From positions 1-64,000 of the forward strand of contig JASLFU010000022.1 in NCBI GenBank assembly GCA_030150405.1: 64,000 nucleotides of DNA. Direction: 5' to 3'. Positions 50,468 through 59,409 of the stretch are shown in pieces (the stretch's first letter is position 1; the number at the start of each line of letters is the position of its first letter). Position numbers and translations under genes: made by a program. The notes beneath the pieces were generated by a model. It ran no database searches, had not been told where the DNA came from, and saw only the letters and a list, made by a program, of their open reading frames with translations. This DNA is from Ignatzschineria sp. (GTDB taxonomy: Bacteria > Pseudomonadota > Gammaproteobacteria > Cardiobacteriales > Wohlfahrtiimonadaceae).

Positions 50468-50580
50468 TTAATTATTCAGTATTAACAATAGGTGAATAGT
50501 ACTATTTTAATAGGGATTCACCTCCCCCTTATCAGAACGATGACTTCATAGAAATCGACAGATCAATAGACAGGATACCC

Positions 50581-51963
50581 ATGAGTAAAGAGCAACCCTA
50601 CATTTTAATTGTTGATGATGAAAAGGATATCTGTGATCTTGTGAGCGATATCCTCCAAGATGAAGGTTATGACGTTGGCGTCGCCTATAATGGGGAGGAA
50701 GCGAAAGCCTTAAAGGCAGAACGAACACCTGACCTTATCCTACTGGATATCTGGATGCCCGATATCGATGGCATCTCACTTTTACAAATGTGGCGTGAAG
50801 AGGAGAATTTCTGCCCCGTTATTATGATGAGCGGGCATGGAACGCTCGAACATGCCATTGAAGCAACGAAGCTTGGCGCCTCAGATTTTCTAGAAAAGCC
50901 GCTCACCTTAGCTAAGCTTTTAATGGTGGTGGAAAAGACTTTAGAGGATGCTAGCACGCCCCCGACAATAACAGCCACCCCCAAAGAACTTAAACCTGAA
51001 TATGAAATTCCCACACCTTTTGAGCCTGTTGGCCGTAGCGAATTGATGGCGACCCTTCGGGAAAATCTTCAAAGTGCGGCAAAAGCCGAAGGAAATATTC
51101 TTCTATTAGCAGATGCAGGTTCTGAAACTTCAGGGCTTGCTAGTTATATTCATTCCCTTTCAGAACGCTCTAAAATGCCCTTTGTGGAGCTGAGCTTAGG
51201 TAATCTCTCTAGCACCGATTTAGAGTCCCTTTTAGGAGACAAATCGGAACGATATCAACTTCTTAATCAGGTTCGCGGAGGTTTTCTCCATCTTCGAGAT
51301 ATTGATAAAACAGATTCAGCAGCTCAACAATTTATCTATACTCTTCTTGATACCCCTACTTATCTCGATCCTGAGAGCGGGGAGATCGATCAACCCGATG
51401 TTCGTTTTATCTTTTCTGGAGAACGAGAGCTATTTCAACGGGTTAAAAATGGAAAATTTAGCGCCGAACTTTGGCATCTCATTAACGTTTTAACTATCCA
51501 GATTCCAGCGCTATCGGAACATCCTGAAGATGTTCCAGAGTTGATCTCCTACTATGTACATCATTTTGTTGATGTAAAACATCTGACCTATCGTCATTTC
51601 TCTATTGCTGCGCAAAATCGTCTTCGTAATCACGATTGGCATGGTAACTATCTCGAATTGCGTAATTTGATCCAGCGGCTCTTAGTGCTTGGTAAAAGCG
51701 ATGAGGTCTCGCTCGATGAGGTAAACGCAGAGCTCGAAGAGGGCAAGCTTTTTCAAGAAGAAGAGAACCAAGAGATTGGGCAACTCTCTTTAGAACTTCC
51801 CCTCCGTGAAGCCCGAGAGCAGTTTGAACGTGCATACCTTATCGCCCAATATAAACGCTCTGAAGGTAATATCGCCAATCTCGCCGAAAGAGTAGGCATG
51901 GAGCGCACAAACCTCTATCGCAAATTAAAATCACTCGATATTGACCCGAAAAAGGGCTATTAA
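50581..51963 (+). CDS. NtrX-like response regulator with degenerate AAA+ domain
   Basis: A 460-residue protein with the domain order of NtrC/NtrX activators: receiver (residues 7-120; acidic pair D12-D13, phospho-Asp D56 in LLDIW, S84, K106 in EKP), AAA+-sized middle (150-380) and Fis-type helix-turn-helix (LAERVGMERTNLYRKLKSL, about 433-452). The middle lacks working motifs: the Walker A position reads ADAGSETSGLA without GK, the GAFTGA loop is absent (LSSTDLESLLGD), and Walker B reads GGFLHLRDID. It should therefore not activate sigma-54. No sensor kinase gene is adjacent. The receiver looks functional, so it may act as a phosphorylation-controlled DNA-binding regulator. Confidence 0.85.
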   Translation: MSKEQPYILIVDDEKDICDLVSDILQDEGYDVGVAYNGEEAKALKAERTPDLILLDIWMPDIDGISLLQMWREEENFCPVIMMSGHGTLEHAIEATKLGASDFLEKPLTLAKLLMVVEKTLEDASTPPTITATPKELKPEYEIPTPFEPVGRSELMATLRENLQSAAKAEGNILLLADAGSETSGLASYIHSLSERSKMPFVELSLGNLSSTDLESLLGDKSERYQLLNQVRGGFLHLRDIDKTDSAAQQFIYTLLDTPTYLDPESGEIDQPDVRFIFSGERELFQRVKNGKFSAELWHLINVLTIQIPALSEHPEDVPELISYYVHHFVDVKHLTYRHFSIAAQNRLRNHDWHGNYLELRNLIQRLLVLGKSDEVSLDEVNAELEEGKLFQEEENQEIGQLSLELPLREAREQFERAYLIAQYKRSEGNIANLAERVGMERTNLYRKLKSLDIDPKKGY

Positions 51964-52044
51964 CTTTAAGGCCTTAACTTTTAGGTGCCTATGAAGTTAA
52001 GTTGGATTTAAATTGCTTTAATTTTAGATGATTTTAGGAGAGAT

Positions 52045-52803
52045 ATGGAGCATTATCCTGAACAGCTACTAACAGAAGAGAGAGCACAACTCATTGAGAA
52101 TAATCTCGCCGCTATTACTGAGCGAATAGAGGCAGCGGCGAAGGAAGCAGGACGTGATCCAGCCTCCATAAAATTACTTCTTGCGACAAAAACCCGTACC
52201 CCAGCAGAAATTAATCATGCGATTAATCTAGGCTATGGGCTGATTGGGGAAAATCGGGCACAAGAACTAAGTGCGAAATATCCTGCTATTCAAGAAGAGA
52301 TTAAAGGCGAATCGATTACTCCCCGAGAGAGCCATTTTATTGGCGCTCTTCAAGGCAATAAAGTGGCCGAGGTAACTGCCCTAGCCCACTGCATTCAGAG
52401 TGTTGATCGGCTTCGCATTGCTCGCCGTATTCATAACTATTGCATTACCAATCATCTTAAACGACAGGTGATGATTCAGGTAAACACCTCTCGAGAGCCC
52501 CAAAAAGGTGGGGTCATGCCAGAAGAGCTCTTTCCTTTTTTAGAGTCTTTAAAAGAATTTGATCGTTTAGAGATTAAAGGTTTAATGACGATCGGCTTAC
52601 AGAGCCAAAATACCGAAAAAGTGCGAGAAGGTTTTGCACTTTTAAGAGAACTTTTAGAAGAGGCTAAAGGTCAGAACCTACTTACTAACGCGGCAACAGA
52701 GCTCTCAATGGGAATGAGTGGGGATTTAGAACTTGCAATTTTAGAAGGCGCCACCATTATTCGTATTGGGAGCGCAATCTTTGGTGAAAGAGAAGAGAAG
52801 TAA
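52045..52803 (+). CDS. yggS: YggS-family PLP homeostasis protein
   Basis: A 252-residue PLP-binding barrel protein (alanine racemase N-domain fold) affecting vitamin B6 and amino-acid balance, without known catalytic activity. The PLP Lys is in LLLATKTRTPAEI (about residue 49), followed by IGENRAQEL, HFIGALQGNK, VMIQVNTSREPQKGG, IKGLMTIG, LSMGMSGDLELAI and RIGSAIFGER. AGGAGAG precedes the ATG. An imperfect hairpin (51973-52001) lies between it and the upstream regulator gene. Confidence 0.94.
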   Translation: MEHYPEQLLTEERAQLIENNLAAITERIEAAAKEAGRDPASIKLLLATKTRTPAEINHAINLGYGLIGENRAQELSAKYPAIQEEIKGESITPRESHFIGALQGNKVAEVTALAHCIQSVDRLRIARRIHNYCITNHLKRQVMIQVNTSREPQKGGVMPEELFPFLESLKEFDRLEIKGLMTIGLQSQNTEKVREGFALLRELLEEAKGQNLLTNAATELSMGMSGDLELAILEGATIIRIGSAIFGEREEK

Positions 52804-52844
52804 AAATCGACTACTCCCGATCGCTCTTTAAGAAAATAACTCTT

Positions 52845-52867
52845 AAGCACCGCAAGGTGCTTTTTCT
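52845..52867 (+). terminator. Intrinsic terminator of yggS
   Basis: AAGCACC (52845-52851), GCAA loop, GGTGCTT (52856-52862), then T residues. Confidence 0.88.
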
Positions 52868-52905
52868 TTTCTCTTGATTCTGATTAAAAAAAATACAACT
52901 AGAGC

Positions 52906-52933
52906 CTTGAAGATCAAAAAGCGAGCCCCATAT
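52906..52933 (+). promoter_or_regulatory. Sigma-32 heat-shock promoter of dnaK
   Basis: CTTGAA (52906-52911) and CCCCATAT (52926-52933) with a 14-base spacer match the sigma-32 consensus (CTTGAAA, 13-15, CCCCATnT). The leader to the dnaK ATG is about 125 bases. Confidence 0.85.
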
Positions 52934-53065
52934 TACTTTCAGATAAAGATTTAATAGATAAACTCAGCGCGAAAGAAACTAAAAAAGCAGTCCTTCTTTA
53001 AGCGCCAAAATTTAAAGTTCTTACTCATATTTTTATAATAATTTTTACTTTAGAGGTAGATAGAT

Positions 53066-54985
53066 ATGGCCAAAATTATTGGTATTGACTTAGGTACAAC
53101 CAACTCCTGTGTTGCCGTTATGGAAGGCGATAAGATTCGCGTTATTGAAAATGCTGAAGGTGAGCGCACCACCCCTTCTATCGTAGCTTACACAGATGAT
53201 GAGGTTTTAACAGGACAGCCTGCAAAACGTCAGGCAGTAACAAACCCTAAAAATACGCTCTTTGCGATTAAGCGTTTAATTGGTCGCCGTTTTGATGATT
53301 CAGAAGTTGTTAAAGATCGTGAAGTTGTCCCCTTCTCTATTATCAAGGCAGATAATGGTGATGCTTGGGTTGAAGTTAAAGATGGTCAAAAAATGGCTCC
53401 CCAAGAGGTTTCTGCTCGTATCTTGATGAAGATGAAGCAGACAGCAGAAGATTATTTAGGCGAAAAAGTCTCTGAAGCTGTCATCACTGTACCGGCATAC
53501 TTTAACGATGCGCAGCGTCAAGCCACTATCGACGCTGGTAAAATCGCGGGCTTAGATGTTAAACGTATTATTAACGAGCCTACTGCAGCTGCGCTTGCTT
53601 ATGGTATGGATAAAGAGACCGGTGATGAGCGTAAGATTGCAGTGTTTGACTTAGGGGGCGGTACTTTTGATATCTCTATCATTGAGATCGCCAACATTGA
53701 TGGAGACAAACAGTTTGAAGTTCTCTCTACAAATGGTGACACCTTCTTAGGAGGTGAAGATTTTGATAATGCAATCATCAACTATCTTGTAGAAGAATTT
53801 AAGAAAGAGTCCGGCATCGATCTTCATAATGATCCTTTAGCTTTACAACGTCTTAAAGATGCGGGTGAAAATGCGAAGATTGAGCTCTCATCTGCTCAGC
53901 AGACCGAGATCAACCTTCCCTATATCACCGCAGATAGCACGGGTCCTAAACACTTAAACATTAAGATGACTCGCGCAAAACTTGAATCATTAGTGGAAGA
54001 TCTTATCGAGCGTACTTTAGAGCCTTGCCGTGTTGCACTTAAAGATGCGGGTATCTCAGCTGCACAGATTGATGATGTTATCTTAGTGGGCGGACAAACC
54101 CGTATGCCGAAGGTTCAGGAGAAGGTAAAAGAGTTCTTTGGTAAAGATCCACGTCGCGATGTTAACCCCGATGAAGCTGTAGCGTCAGGTGCGGCGGTTC
54201 AGGGTGGTGTTTTAGGTGGCGATGTTAAAGATGTTCTTCTTCTTGACGTCACCCCTCTCTCCCTTGGTCTTGAGACGATGGGCGGCGTAATGACAAAGCT
54301 TATCGACAAAAACACTACGATCCCGACCAAAGCGAGCCAGATCTTCTCAACAGCGGCCGATAATCAGCCTGCAGTGACTATTCATGTTCTTCAGGGTGAG
54401 CGTCCACAAGCGTCTGAGAATCACTCTCTTGGTCAGTTTGATCTTACCGATATTCCACCTGCACCCCGTGGTACTCCACAGATCGAAGTTACTTTCGATA
54501 TTGATGCCAACGGCGTAATGAATGTATCGGCAAAAGATAAGGCAACTGGTAAAGAGCAATCGATTCAGATTCGTTCAAATTCTGGTCTTTCTGAAGAAGA
54601 TATCGAAAAGATGGTGAAAGATGCAGAAAAGTATGCAGAAGAAGATAAGAAGTTCCAAGAGCTCGTTACAGCCCGTAATACTGCAGAGCAGATGATTCAC
54701 GCTTCTGAAAAATCCTTAACAGATCTTGCTGAGCAAGTAGAAGAGGATGAGAAGAAAGCCATTGAAGAAGCTATTGAAGCACTTAAAGAGGCTTCAAAAG
54801 GTGATGATATTGCAGATATTCAAGCAAAAACAGAGAAGCTCACTGAACTTGCTGGCGCGTTAGCGCAAAAAGCTTACGCAGCCCAAGGTGAAGCAGCTGA
54901 AGGTGCAGATACAGCAGATGCAAAAGATGAAAATGTTGTAGATGCAGAATTTGAAGAAGTTAAAGACGATAAAGAGAACAAATAG
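53066..54985 (+). CDS. dnaK: Molecular chaperone DnaK (Hsp70)
   Basis: ATP-dependent Hsp70 chaperone, 639 residues. The nucleotide-binding domain starts AKIIGIDLGTTNSCVAVMEG, with AVITVPAYFNDAQRQATIDAG and IAVFDLGGGTFDISIIEI; the linker DVLLLDVTPLSLGLETMGG leads to the substrate-binding domain and a helical lid ending in an acidic tail with VDAEFEEVKDD, the typical DnaK C-terminus. AGAGG precedes the ATG. grpE is not in this window. A terminator directly follows, so dnaJ is not simply cotranscribed. Confidence 0.98.
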   Translation: MAKIIGIDLGTTNSCVAVMEGDKIRVIENAEGERTTPSIVAYTDDEVLTGQPAKRQAVTNPKNTLFAIKRLIGRRFDDSEVVKDREVVPFSIIKADNGDAWVEVKDGQKMAPQEVSARILMKMKQTAEDYLGEKVSEAVITVPAYFNDAQRQATIDAGKIAGLDVKRIINEPTAAALAYGMDKETGDERKIAVFDLGGGTFDISIIEIANIDGDKQFEVLSTNGDTFLGGEDFDNAIINYLVEEFKKESGIDLHNDPLALQRLKDAGENAKIELSSAQQTEINLPYITADSTGPKHLNIKMTRAKLESLVEDLIERTLEPCRVALKDAGISAAQIDDVILVGGQTRMPKVQEKVKEFFGKDPRRDVNPDEAVASGAAVQGGVLGGDVKDVLLLDVTPLSLGLETMGGVMTKLIDKNTTIPTKASQIFSTAADNQPAVTIHVLQGERPQASENHSLGQFDLTDIPPAPRGTPQIEVTFDIDANGVMNVSAKDKATGKEQSIQIRSNSGLSEEDIEKMVKDAEKYAEEDKKFQELVTARNTAEQMIHASEKSLTDLAEQVEEDEKKAIEEAIEALKEASKGDDIADIQAKTEKLTELAGALAQKAYAAQGEAAEGADTADAKDENVVDAEFEEVKDDKENK

Positions 54986-55010
54986 TTCTTAATCGCTAAC
55001 TTTAAACAAA

Positions 55011-55042
55011 AAGGGATACCTCATTTGAGGTATCCTCTTTTT
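55011..55042 (+). terminator. Intrinsic terminator of dnaK
   Basis: GGATACCTCA (55014-55023) pairs perfectly with TGAGGTATCC (55026-55035), then TCTTTTTC. Confidence 0.85.
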
Positions 55043-55089
55043 CAATCAATAGCCCGGCACATTATTACAAGCTCTCCCCAACTAGACCC

Positions 55090-55146
55090 TTAATCTTTAG
55101 AGAGCCTTACTCTATTCAATCAAGCTAAAGATTCTCTAAAGATTAA
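55090..55146. repeat. 14-base inverted repeat with a duplicated right half-site, dnaK-dnaJ gap
   Basis: TTAATCTTTAGAGA (55090-55103) is perfectly complementary to TCTCTAAAGATTAA (55133-55146). CTAAAGATT occurs twice in tandem (55125-55133 and 55136-55144), so the left arm has two possible partners. It lies between the dnaK terminator and the dnaJ promoter. Confidence 0.6.
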
Positions 55147-55180
55147 AGGTTTAATATTGGAAGTTTTAAAGTTTAAAATA

Positions 55181-55207
55181 TTGACGAAAATAGAGCGATG
55201 TCATAAT
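55181..55207 (+). promoter_or_regulatory. Promoter of dnaJ
   Basis: TTGACG (55181-55186) and extended -10 TGTCATAAT (55199-55207) with a short 15-base spacer. It is sigma-70-like and does not match the sigma-32 consensus. Confidence 0.5.
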
Positions 55208-55239
55208 CGAACTATAGATAATTGAGGATAAGTGAACAG

Positions 55240-56376
55240 ATGGCAGAACGCGATTATTATGAAGTCTTAGGAGTAGCGAAATCCGCAACTCAAGATGAGA
55301 TCCGTAAGGCGTATCGACGCCTAGCAATGAAATATCACCCCGACCGCAATGCCGATAATAAAGAGGAAGCGGAAGAGAAATTTAAGGAAGTACAGAAAGC
55401 GTATGAAGTCCTCTATGATGAAGAGAAACGCCGGATGTACGATCAGTTTGGTCATGCTGGTGTGAATGGTCAGGCAGGTGCTGGCGGCGGTGGCTTTGGA
55501 GGCGGATTTAGCGGTGATTTTGGAGATATCTTCGGCGATATGTTTGGAGATATCTTCGGGGCTCGGGGAGGTGGACAAGCGAATCGGGCCTACCGAGGAG
55601 ATGATATTGGATATCAGCTCGATATTACTTTAGAAGAGGCTGTATTTGGCACCACTGCCCGTATTAAAGTTCCCACAACTGTACATTGTCACTACTGTAA
55701 CGGTTCTGGAGCAGCAGAGGGCTCTGAACCTGTCACATGTACAACTTGTAATGGCATGGGACAAGTTCGTGTTTCTCAAGGATTCTTTGCAGTACAGCAG
55801 ACCTGTCCAGATTGTCGTGGACGCGGGAAGAAAATTACAAATCCTTGTTCTCACTGCCATGGATCTGGCAATATTCGCAAAGAGAAAACTCTTGAAGTTA
55901 AGGTCCCCGCCGGCGTAGATACTGGGGATCGTATCCGTCTTTCAGGAGAAGGAGAAGCAGGTGAAAACGGTGGGCCAAGTGGGGATCTCTATGTGCAGAT
56001 TCGTGTTAAAAAACATGCAATCTTTACCCGGGAAGATCAGCATCTTCATTGCGAAGTCCCCATCAGTTTTGTCACCGCAGCTTTAGGTGGCGAGATTGAA
56101 GTGCCTACCCTTGATGGTCGTGTAAATCTAAAGATCCCAGCAGAAACCCAAACCGATCGTGTATTTAGACTTCGTGGTAAAGGGGTTAAACCTGTTCGCG
56201 GAGGCGCACAAGGGGATCTCTACTGCACAATTAAGGTAGAAACACCGGTAAAACTTAACAAAGAACAGAAAGAGATGTTACGCAAATTTGGCGAAACGCT
56301 TGGAGAGAATCACGCTCCGCAGCAAAATAGCTTTTTTGATGGCGTAAAAAAATTCTTTGAAGATTTAGGGAAATAG
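55240..56376 (+). CDS. dnaJ: Molecular chaperone DnaJ (Hsp40)
   Basis: Co-chaperone that stimulates DnaK ATPase, 378 residues. J domain with HPD (KYHPDRNADN), a Gly/Phe-rich linker (GGGGFGGGFSGDFGD), four zinc-binding CxxCxGxG repeats (CHYCNGSG, CTTCNGMG, CPDCRGRG, CSHCHGSG) and two beta-rich substrate domains. A TTG at 55222 is in frame, but the ATG at 55240 gives MAERDYYEVLG, the standard start. Separated from dnaK by 254 bases with a terminator. Confidence 0.98.
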   Translation: MAERDYYEVLGVAKSATQDEIRKAYRRLAMKYHPDRNADNKEEAEEKFKEVQKAYEVLYDEEKRRMYDQFGHAGVNGQAGAGGGGFGGGFSGDFGDIFGDMFGDIFGARGGGQANRAYRGDDIGYQLDITLEEAVFGTTARIKVPTTVHCHYCNGSGAAEGSEPVTCTTCNGMGQVRVSQGFFAVQQTCPDCRGRGKKITNPCSHCHGSGNIRKEKTLEVKVPAGVDTGDRIRLSGEGEAGENGGPSGDLYVQIRVKKHAIFTREDQHLHCEVPISFVTAALGGEIEVPTLDGRVNLKIPAETQTDRVFRLRGKGVKPVRGGAQGDLYCTIKVETPVKLNKEQKEMLRKFGETLGENHAPQQNSFFDGVKKFFEDLGK

Positions 56377-56400
56377 TCTCCCCCGATATTTCAATTTAAG

Positions 56401-56437
56401 AAGCCTAGTCTAAATCGAATAAGACTAGGCTTTTTTT
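56401..56437 (+). terminator. Intrinsic terminator of dnaJ
   Basis: AAGCCTAGTCT (56401-56411) pairs with AGACTAGGCTT (56422-56432), followed by seven T residues in total. It may also serve the convergent MFS gene. Confidence 0.92.
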
Positions 56438-56490
56438 ACATTGATCTTTATATCTAGCTTTATGCCTTTAGAAATTAAACTAGTGTTGAA

Positions 56491-57687
56491 CTACTCCCTA
56501 TTTTTCCAAGGTCTTGAGAAAAATAGATAAAAGATCAATGCACTAATACCACAGATGCCCATCACGCTTGTCATTATTCCCTGCTGCTGGGTAACGATAT
56601 AGCTAGCGATCGCCCCTATAAAAAATTGGGAAGCTGAGTTTAAAGCCATCGCCGCTCCTGCCATGTGATAATTCATCTCAATAATTTTAGAAACTAAATT
56701 ATTCCCCACAAATCCGGAAACACACATTAATGCAAAGGTAGAGACAAAAAAGCCCACCAGCGATTTATGCGCCACAAATAACGTTAAGACCCCGGCAAGC
56801 GCCATCCATGTTAAGCCAAAGAGAATTAAGGCTTCTACCGAATAACGGCGAAGCATTACAATATTTAACAGAGCACTGGCAATTACACCCAAAATATTTA
56901 AACCAAAAAAGAGGCTAAATCCCAATTCACTAATGCCATATTGCTCCTGGTAGAGGTGAGATGCGCCAGTAACATAGGCAAAAACAAAACCGGAAGGTAG
57001 AGCGCATCCCAAAATGGCCCCTAATGAACGGGGTTTTAATAAAATTTTAATGTAATTATAGAAGGTGCCGAGAATACTCACCTCTGGCCGCTCCTCTTTT
57101 TTATAAGTTTCGGGGATAAAAAAGAGCGTAGAAAAGAGAACAATTGCACCAAAAAAGGCCAAAACAATAAAGAGTGCTCGCCAGCTCTTAAAAAGAAAAA
57201 GCATTCCCACCCCTAAAAGCGGCGCTAAAAGGGGGGCAATCATTAAGATCACCTGCACTACTGACATCATCACCGCGACTTCTTTACCTTTAAAGACATC
57301 ACGAATAATCGCTCTGCCTACCACCATACATGCTCCTGCCCCAATTGCCTGAATAAAGCGTGCATAAAGAAGTTGATCAATATCTGTGGCAAAGGCGCCA
57401 ATAATACTGGTTACGGTATAGATCATTGCGCCGATAAGTAACAAATTTCTTCGCCCATATTTATCCGATAAAGGACCATAAAACATCATCCCAAGGCAAA
57501 GGCCTATTAAAAAAGCTGTTAAAGTCTGCTTAACACGAGCATCCGTGGCATTGAGCCCCTCTTGAATCTGTAAAAAAGCAGGAAGATAGAGATCAATCGA
57601 AAGCGGTGCAAAGGCCGCCATTAACGATAAAATAGCAATTAATAGAGGCGTTGGAGGGAGATGTTGGGGCGCTTTTATTCGAATCAT
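56491..57687 (-). CDS. Bcr/CflA-family MFS drug exporter
   Basis: A 398-residue, 12-segment major facilitator. The N-terminal APLSIDLYLPAFLQI and the MFS loop GPLSDKYGRRNLLLIG, then RFIQAIGAGACMVVGRAIIRDVF, are the marks of the Bcr/CflA drug-efflux group (bicyclomycin, chloramphenicol, sulfonamide type substrates). The real substrate is not predictable. Convergent with dnaJ, divergent from cysS, with no regulator gene beside it. Confidence 0.92.
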   Translation of the reverse strand: MIRIKAPQHLPPTPLLIAILSLMAAFAPLSIDLYLPAFLQIQEGLNATDARVKQTLTAFLIGLCLGMMFYGPLSDKYGRRNLLLIGAMIYTVTSIIGAFATDIDQLLYARFIQAIGAGACMVVGRAIIRDVFKGKEVAVMMSVVQVILMIAPLLAPLLGVGMLFLFKSWRALFIVLAFFGAIVLFSTLFFIPETYKKEERPEVSILGTFYNYIKILLKPRSLGAILGCALPSGFVFAYVTGASHLYQEQYGISELGFSLFFGLNILGVIASALLNIVMLRRYSVEALILFGLTWMALAGVLTLFVAHKSLVGFFVSTFALMCVSGFVGNNLVSKIIEMNYHMAGAAMALNSASQFFIGAIASYIVTQQQGIMTSVMGICGISALIFYLFFSRPWKNRE

Positions 57688-58047
57688 ATCGTCCTTTCGT
57701 TATTTTTTATTTTAGGTATATGGGGAGTCTATTACGGCTTTATTCTGGTTTTATTGATCTTTTCAAGCAATCTTAAAGCAATTCTTAAATAGCCCTAAAA
57801 GCTTAAAATCACCCGATTTTAGGGCTAATATTCAGTATAACATTTAATGAAAACGGTTCGCATTTCCACTTTCTATCACCAAATTTAAACAAAAAGAGCA
57901 GTTGCACCCTTCCCTTACTTGCCTTTTATCTATTTTTTGACTGAAAATGGCTATAAAAGCGCTTACTCAATAGATGATTAATCTAGGTAAATAGGCTAAA
58001 ATACGACCTTTTAAACCCTCTCTTATCGATAATAAAACGAGAAAGAT
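57688..58047. other. 360-base region between divergent MFS and cysS genes, with a perfect hairpin
   Basis: TAGCCCTAAAA (57790-57800) pairs perfectly with TTTTAGGGCTA (57817-57827) around a 16-base loop. Neither side has a convincing T-run, so it is not called a terminator. TAAAAT near 57998 is a possible -10 for cysS. Nothing else was identified. Confidence 0.45.
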
Positions 58048-59409
58048 ATGATCAAAATTTATAATAGTCTTAGCCGTAAAAAAGAAGAATTTATTCCCAT
58101 TAAAGAGAATCAGGTCAATATGTATGTATGTGGAATGACGGTTTATGATTATTGCCACATCGGCCATGCCCGCTCTTTAGTGGCTTTTGATATGATCAAT
58201 CGCTATCTCCGATTTGCGGGATATAACGTCAACTTTGTACGTAATATTACCGATATTGATGACAAAATTATCGAACGGGCTAACGAACGAGGCATCACCA
58301 TTAATGAGCTTACCGCTGAATTTATCACCAAGATGAATGAAGATTGTGAGGCCCTTAATATCCTTAAACCAGATCAAGAACCAAGAGCAACAGAGCACAT
58401 TGCCGAAATGCTTGAGATGATCGAAACTTTAATCGAAAAAGGTCTGGCCTATCAAGCTGACAATGGAGATGTCTATTATCGCGTTCGGGAATTTAAAGAG
58501 TATGGAAAACTCTCGAATCAATCCATTGACGATCTTCGATCGGGAGAGCGTATTGCTGTGGATCAATATAAAGAAGATCCCCTTGATTTTGTACTCTGGA
58601 AAATGGCAAAAGAAGGAGAACCCTATTGGGACTCTCCTTTCGGTAAAGGGCGCCCGGGCTGGCATATTGAATGCTCTGCCATGAGTAAAGAGGAGCTTGG
58701 AGAACATTTTGATATTCATGGGGGCGGTATGGATCTTAAATTCCCCCATCATGAGTGTGAAATTGCCCAATCAGAGGGCTGTCACGATGGGCCTATGGCT
58801 AACTATTGGATGCATAATGGCTTTATCAATATCGATAATGAGAAGATGAGTAAATCGCTGGGGAACTTCTTCACTATTCGAGAAATTTTAGAAGAGTATC
58901 CTGCTGAAGTCCTGCGCTTCTTTATTCTCTCAGCCCATTATCGTAGCCATATTAACTATTCGGATGAAACAATAAAACAGGCGGGAAATGGCCTACGCCG
59001 GCTCTACACTGCGCTCAATAATCCACCTACCGAAGAGGCTGATTTTAAGGAGAATCATCCTCTTGTAGAGCGCTTTAAAGAGGCGATGAACGATGATTTT
59101 AATACCCCTCTGGCTATCTCAGTACTGCATGAGGCAGCGGCAGAATATAATCGTACAAATGATCCCCTCTACTACACTCTATTAAAACGCTTAGGCAATA
59201 TTTTAGGAATCTTAAATGAATCTCCAGAGCGTTTCTTACAAGGTGATGAGGTGGCGCTCGACTTCGATATTGATGCGATGATTGAGGCTCGTAACGAAGC
59301 ACGCGCTAATAAAGATTGGGCGGAGTCTGACCGCATTCGCGATGAACTCGCCGAAAAAGGTATTGTCTTAGAAGATAAAGATGGCAAAACAACTTGGAGA
59401 AAAATGTAA
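58048..59409 (+). CDS. cysS: Cysteinyl-tRNA synthetase
   Basis: Class I aminoacyl-tRNA synthetase charging tRNA-Cys, 453 residues. The zinc Cys lies in MYVCGMTVYDYCHIGHARS, which also holds the HIGH motif (about residues 38-41). The zinc site is completed by HIECSAMS and HHECEIAQSE. ATP loop KMSKSLGNFF is near residue 268, followed by the DALR anticodon domain. Its stop TAA overlaps the next gene's ATG (TAATG). Confidence 0.98.
   Translation: MIKIYNSLSRKKEEFIPIKENQVNMYVCGMTVYDYCHIGHARSLVAFDMINRYLRFAGYNVNFVRNITDIDDKIIERANERGITINELTAEFITKMNEDCEALNILKPDQEPRATEHIAEMLEMIETLIEKGLAYQADNGDVYYRVREFKEYGKLSNQSIDDLRSGERIAVDQYKEDPLDFVLWKMAKEGEPYWDSPFGKGRPGWHIECSAMSKEELGEHFDIHGGGMDLKFPHHECEIAQSEGCHDGPMANYWMHNGFINIDNEKMSKSLGNFFTIREILEEYPAEVLRFFILSAHYRSHINYSDETIKQAGNGLRRLYTALNNPPTEEADFKENHPLVERFKEAMNDDFNTPLAISVLHEAAAEYNRTNDPLYYTLLKRLGNILGILNESPERFLQGDEVALDFDIDAMIEARNEARANKDWAESDRIRDELAEKGIVLEDKDGKTTWRKM

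Noticed and set aside
52874..52887. TTGAT-TCTG-ATTAA, an FNR-like box upstream of dnaK
   Set aside because: It matches 9 of 10 positions, but is about 60 bases from the predicted sigma-32 start and dnaK is not an expected FNR target; probably chance in AT-rich DNA.
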